6,868 bases of DNA. It comes from Gemmatimonadota bacterium. GTDB taxonomy: Bacteria > Gemmatimonadota > Gemmatimonadetes > Gemmatimonadales > GWC2-71-9. This document shows, piece after piece, positions 4,142 to 6,868 of the stretch. The notes under the pieces are model-generated. The model was not told the origin of the DNA. It worked only from the letters and a program-made list of their open reading frames with translations, and did not search any database. The stretch spans positions 1 through 6,868 of the forward strand of contig QHUQ01000118.1 in the NCBI GenBank assembly GCA_003221985.1, given 5' to 3'. Within the stretch, counting starts at the first letter, position 1, and each line of letters starts with the position of its first letter. The translations under genes and the position numbers were made by a program.

Positions 4142-6036
4142 CGCTGTCGCCCGCCGCGCAACGCGTGCTGCGGGCCGTCACCGCGACCCTCGTCGCAGAC
4201 AGCACCGCCGATCTCGCCCAACGGGTGGCGAGCAAGATTGCGTCGTTGCCACGCCCGGCCGACCGAGCGGAGCTGGATCTGCTGCTCCGCCTGCTCGACT
4301 TCCGCGTCGTGAATCTGCTCCTCAGCGGCATTCCCCAACCATTCACGCGCATGTCGCCGGTGCAACGCGAACGGTGCCTGCGTGGCTGGGCGAGGAGCCG
4401 CATGCCGCAGCGCCGCAAAGCATTTCAGGCGTTGAAACGGCTGACGACCGTCACGCATTACACGACGCCCGGAACGGCCCACGCCATCGGCTATCCGGGT
4501 CCGCTGGGCCCACCACCCAGGACCCCAAAGCCGATACGGCCGGTCGTCATCACCACAGACACGACGCTCAATTGCGACGCCGTCATCGTCGGCTCCGGCG
4601 CGGGCGGCGGGGTCGTGGCCGCTGAGCTCGCGGCCGCCGGCAAGGACGTGATCGTCCTGGAAAAAGGCGGCTATCGCAACGAGGCCGATTTCACGCATCA
4701 GGAGGGCGAGGCACTCGCGACCATGTACGACGCCGGCGGTTTGCTGGCGACGCGCGACCTGGGGCTGGTGATCCTTCAGGGCGCGACGCTGGGCGGCGGC
4801 ACCGTCATCAACTACACCACCAGTTTCCCCACGCCCGACGCGGTGCGCCACGAATGGGCGCGCGAACACGGCCTCCCGCACTTCGAATCCGCCGAGTATG
4901 CGCGCTCACTCGATGCCGTCGCGCAACGGCTCGGCGTCAACACCGATCACGCCAAGCCCTCGGGGCGCGACCGCGTGCTGATTCGAGGCCTGGAGCAGCT
5001 CGGTTGGCATCACGCTTTGCTGCCGCGTGACGTGCGCGGCTGCACGCAGGACGATGCGTGCGGCTACTGCGGATTCGGGTGCCGCCGCAGCGCCAAGCAA
5101 TCGACCTTGATTACGTACCTGCAAGATGCGGCCGCGCGCGGCGCGCGCATCGTGGTGGACTGCGACGTGCGTTGCGTCATCATTGAGCGCGGGACGGCGA
5201 GCGGGGTTGCGGCGCGCGTCGGCAAGCACGTGGTGAGCGTGCGCGCGAAAGCCGTGATCCTCGCCGCCGGCTCAGTGAATTCGCCCGCCCTGCTGCTCCG
5301 CTCGGGCGTGCGGCTTCCGGCCCTGGGCCGCCACCTGGCGCTGCATCCGGCGACGGCGGTGCTCGCCGACATGGAGGAAGTGGTGCGGCCGTGGACCGGC
5401 ACCGTCCAGGCGCATTACTCGGATCAGTTCGCCGACGTGGACGCGGGCTACGGTTTCAAGTTCGAGACCGCACCGATTCATCCCTCCCTGCAGGCGCTCG
5501 CGGCACCGTGGGAGTCGGCGGTCCAGCATCGCGAACGGATGGCCCGGCTGCCCCACACCGCGCTCGTCGGCATTCTGTTACGAGACCGTTTTGGGGGGGG
5601 GCAGGTCAGCGTGGATCGCGACGGCGCCGCGGTCGTCGATTATCGCCTCTCGCGCTACGACCGCGCGCATTTGTGGCGCGCCATCGCCGGAGGGGCGGAG
5701 CTGCTCGAGGCCGCGGGTGCACGCGAGATCTGGCTGCCGCTCGCTCGCGCCGTCAACTACCGGCCCAGCGGCCGAGGCGCGCGCGAGGACTGGCTGGCGC
5801 GGGTCCACGCGGCGGGCTGGGGCCCGAACGAGCTGCTGCTCGTCACCTTCCATCAGATGGCGTCCTGCCGCATGGGCGCGAGCGCCAAGACGTCGGTCGT
5901 GGATGCCGAACACCGCGTCTGGGGTATACGAGGCCTGTACGTCGCCGACGCGAGTACTTTCCCCAGTGCTTCCGGCGTCAATCCGATGCTGACCATCATG
6001 GCCATTGCGCATCGGGCCGCGGGAATAATTGCGTGA
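4138..6036 (+). CDS. GMC family FAD-dependent oxidoreductase (long-chain alcohol oxidase-like)
   Basis: The protein has 632 residues from TTG 4138. Residues about 1-110 form a helical segment beginning TLSPAAQRVLRAVTATL, similar to the small-subunit-like N-terminal region of fatty alcohol oxidases. The FAD-binding Rossmann unit is DAVIVGSGAGGGVVAAELAA, with its glycines at 152-158, followed by VIVLEKGGY. The GMC block QGATLGGGTVINYTTSF and the block AVILAAGSVNSPALLLRSG follow. The C-terminal active-site pair is H572 in TFHQMASCRMG and N615 in SASGVNPMLTI, spaced as in the family. Such enzymes oxidise primary alcohols, sterols or sugars and pass electrons to oxygen or an acceptor. There is no signal peptide or obvious membrane helix. 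A four-cysteine motif lies at 302-315. The frame is open further upstream, but that part is the shadow of the VOC gene; TTG 4138 overlaps its stop by four bases and has no Shine-Dalgarno sequence, which points to coupling. The substrate cannot be read from sequence. Confidence 0.92.
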   Translation: MTLSPAAQRVLRAVTATLVADSTADLAQRVASKIASLPRPADRAELDLLLRLLDFRVVNLLLSGIPQPFTRMSPVQRERCLRGWARSRMPQRRKAFQALKRLTTVTHYTTPGTAHAIGYPGPLGPPPRTPKPIRPVVITTDTTLNCDAVIVGSGAGGGVVAAELAAAGKDVIVLEKGGYRNEADFTHQEGEALATMYDAGGLLATRDLGLVILQGATLGGGTVINYTTSFPTPDAVRHEWAREHGLPHFESAEYARSLDAVAQRLGVNTDHAKPSGRDRVLIRGLEQLGWHHALLPRDVRGCTQDDACGYCGFGCRRSAKQSTLITYLQDAAARGARIVVDCDVRCVIIERGTASGVAARVGKHVVSVRAKAVILAAGSVNSPALLLRSGVRLPALGRHLALHPATAVLADMEEVVRPWTGTVQAHYSDQFADVDAGYGFKFETAPIHPSLQALAAPWESAVQHRERMARLPHTALVGILLRDRFGGGQVSVDRDGAAVVDYRLSRYDRAHLWRAIAGGAELLEAAGAREIWLPLARAVNYRPSGRGAREDWLARVHAAGWGPNELLLVTFHQMASCRMGASAKTSVVDAEHRVWGIRGLYVADASTFPSASGVNPMLTIMAIAHRAAGIIA

Positions 6037-6038
6037 CC

Positions 6039-6043
6039 AGGAG
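6039..6043 (+). promoter_or_regulatory. Ribosome binding site for the M1-like peptidase gene (AGGAG)
   Basis: AGGAG lies six bases before ATG 6050 and just after the GMC stop codon. It fixes the start of the downstream gene, which reads open to the window end. Confidence 0.75.
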
Positions 6044-6049
6044 AACCGC

Positions 6050-6868
6050 ATGCTCGTTCTGCTGACCGTGACGGCGTTGGCGCTCCAGCAGTCCGTTGCC
6101 GACTCCTCTCCGTTCCGCCCGCTGCCACTGCCCGGTGCCACGCCCATCCGCAGCGCCGCGGGCGCGCCCGGGCCGCGCTACTGGCAGCAGCGGGCCGACT
6201 ACACGCTCGAGGCAACGCTCGACACGGGGAGCAACGTGCTCCGCGGCCGGGGACGGATCGACTACGTCAATCGCTCGCCCGAGACACTCTCGTTCGTGTG
6301 GGTGCAGCTCGATCAGAACCTGTTCGCCCCGGGGTCGATCTCGGCGGTGCTGAACCAACCACCGCTGCTGTTCGCCGGCGGCGTCGTGTTCGATTTCAGC
6401 GGCAAGGGGTTCGTCGGCGGGATCACGATCGATCGCTTCGCGGCGGGGGGGCGGCCACTGGCGACCAAGGTCTTCGGCACGATGATGCGCGTCGCGTTGC
6501 CGCGGCCGCTCGCGCCCGATCGCGGCATCACGTTCGACGTCGCCTGGCACTTTCCGATCCCGCCGTACGGGGGCGGCCGGATGGGGCGCGTCGGCTCACG
6601 CTTCTACGAGATCGGCCAATGGTACCCGCGTTTGGCGGTGTACGACGACGTGCATGGCTGGAATACCCTGCCCTTTCTTGGCGCGGGCGAGTTCTACCTC
6701 GAGTTCGGCGACTTCGATGTGAGCCTCACGGCGCCGGCCGGATTCCTCGTCACCGCGACGGGGACCCTCGCCAATCCCAGCGCGATTCGTACGGCGCAAG
6801 AGCGCGCCCGCCTGGCGCGCGCCTTCACGTCTCCCGGACAGGTCGTCTCGGTCATCACACGACCGGAA
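6050..6868 (+). CDS. M1 family metallopeptidase-like secreted protein, N-terminal part (truncated by window end)
   Basis: The frame is open for 273 codons from ATG 6050 to the last base with no stop. The first 12 residues or so (MLVLLTVTALALQ) are a short hydrophobic signal-like segment with an ALA-type cleavage region, though it lacks basic residues at the start. YWQQRADYTLEATLD (from residue 44), then GRGRIDYVNRSPETL and WVQLDQNLF, resemble the N-terminal beta-sandwich domain of M1 aminopeptidase-like proteins. YDDVHGWNTLPFLGAGEFYLEF (from about 198) and DFDVSLTAPAGFLVTATG continue that domain. The zinc motif HExxH and the GxMEN-type motif would lie beyond the window, so catalysis cannot be confirmed here. 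The protein is expected in the periplasm or outside the cell and to trim peptides. It follows the GMC gene by 13 bases and is probably in the same transcript. Confidence 0.82.
   Translation, partial: MLVLLTVTALALQQSVADSSPFRPLPLPGATPIRSAAGAPGPRYWQQRADYTLEATLDTGSNVLRGRGRIDYVNRSPETLSFVWVQLDQNLFAPGSISAVLNQPPLLFAGGVVFDFSGKGFVGGITIDRFAAGGRPLATKVFGTMMRVALPRPLAPDRGITFDVAWHFPIPPYGGGRMGRVGSRFYEIGQWYPRLAVYDDVHGWNTLPFLGAGEFYLEFGDFDVSLTAPAGFLVTATGTLANPSAIRTAQERARLARAFTSPGQVVSVITRPE

Noticed and set aside
4051..4881. A 276-residue minus-strand frame opposite the VOC and GMC genes
   Set aside because: It spans the junction of two real + strand genes antisense, with atypical composition and no domain resemblance.
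5996..6550. A 184-residue minus-strand frame opposite the peptidase gene
   Set aside because: The + strand frame from ATG 6050 has a strong ribosome binding site, a signal-like start and M1-like sequence; the minus frame is charged low-complexity shadow.
1..6868. CRISPR array, tRNA, rRNA, insertion sequence or phage signals
   Set aside because: No regularly spaced repeats, no cloverleaf-like or rRNA-like segments, no transposase or integrase sequence and no terminal inverted repeats were seen by eye.

Overview
The window is a densely packed, GC-rich bacterial chromosome segment holding eight protein genes. Gene pairs overlap or lie within tens of bases of each other, there are no RNA genes, CRISPR arrays or transposase genes, and no stretch over 300 bases lacks a gene. 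The M1-peptidase-like N-terminus with a very short signal peptide, the UMF1-type transporter and the overall composition would suit a Gemmatimonadota (or similar high-GC soil/sediment) bacterium. That assignment is inference and moderate at best.

Left part (1-1154, + strand): the 3' end of a carboxymuconolactone decarboxylase/AhpD-like gene runs into an extraordinary G tract (175-203). It then appears to continue in a different frame to a TGA that overlaps the GTG start of a chromate-resistance protein ChrB (261-1154). No chrA transporter gene is visible.

Middle part (1096-1949, - strand): a small GIY-YIG nuclease-like protein and a SURF1-family cytochrome oxidase assembly protein form an overlapping pair. 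The SURF1 gene converges on chrB with a 59-base tail-to-tail overlap.

Next, a UMF1/Atg22-like major facilitator transporter (1996-3180, +) starts only about 46 bases from the GIY-YIG start. It overlaps tail-to-tail by 26 bases with an OsmC-type thiol peroxidase (3155-3583, -).

Right part (3671-6868, +): a three-gene run that looks like an operon. It comprises a VOC/glyoxalase-fold protein with a strongly basic N-terminal tail, a GMC-family FAD alcohol oxidoreductase coupled to it by a TTGA stop/start overlap, and, 13 bases further on, a secreted M1-type metallopeptidase-like protein cut off by the window end. OsmC and the VOC gene diverge from an 87-base region that probably holds both promoters.

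The content is mostly household and stress-related: chromate and peroxide resistance, respiratory oxidase assembly, redox enzymes. I see no convincing new multi-gene system. The points most worth checking are the G-tract frameshift before chrB, the four-cysteine motif in the GMC enzyme, the basic tail on the VOC protein, and the VOC-GMC coupling.
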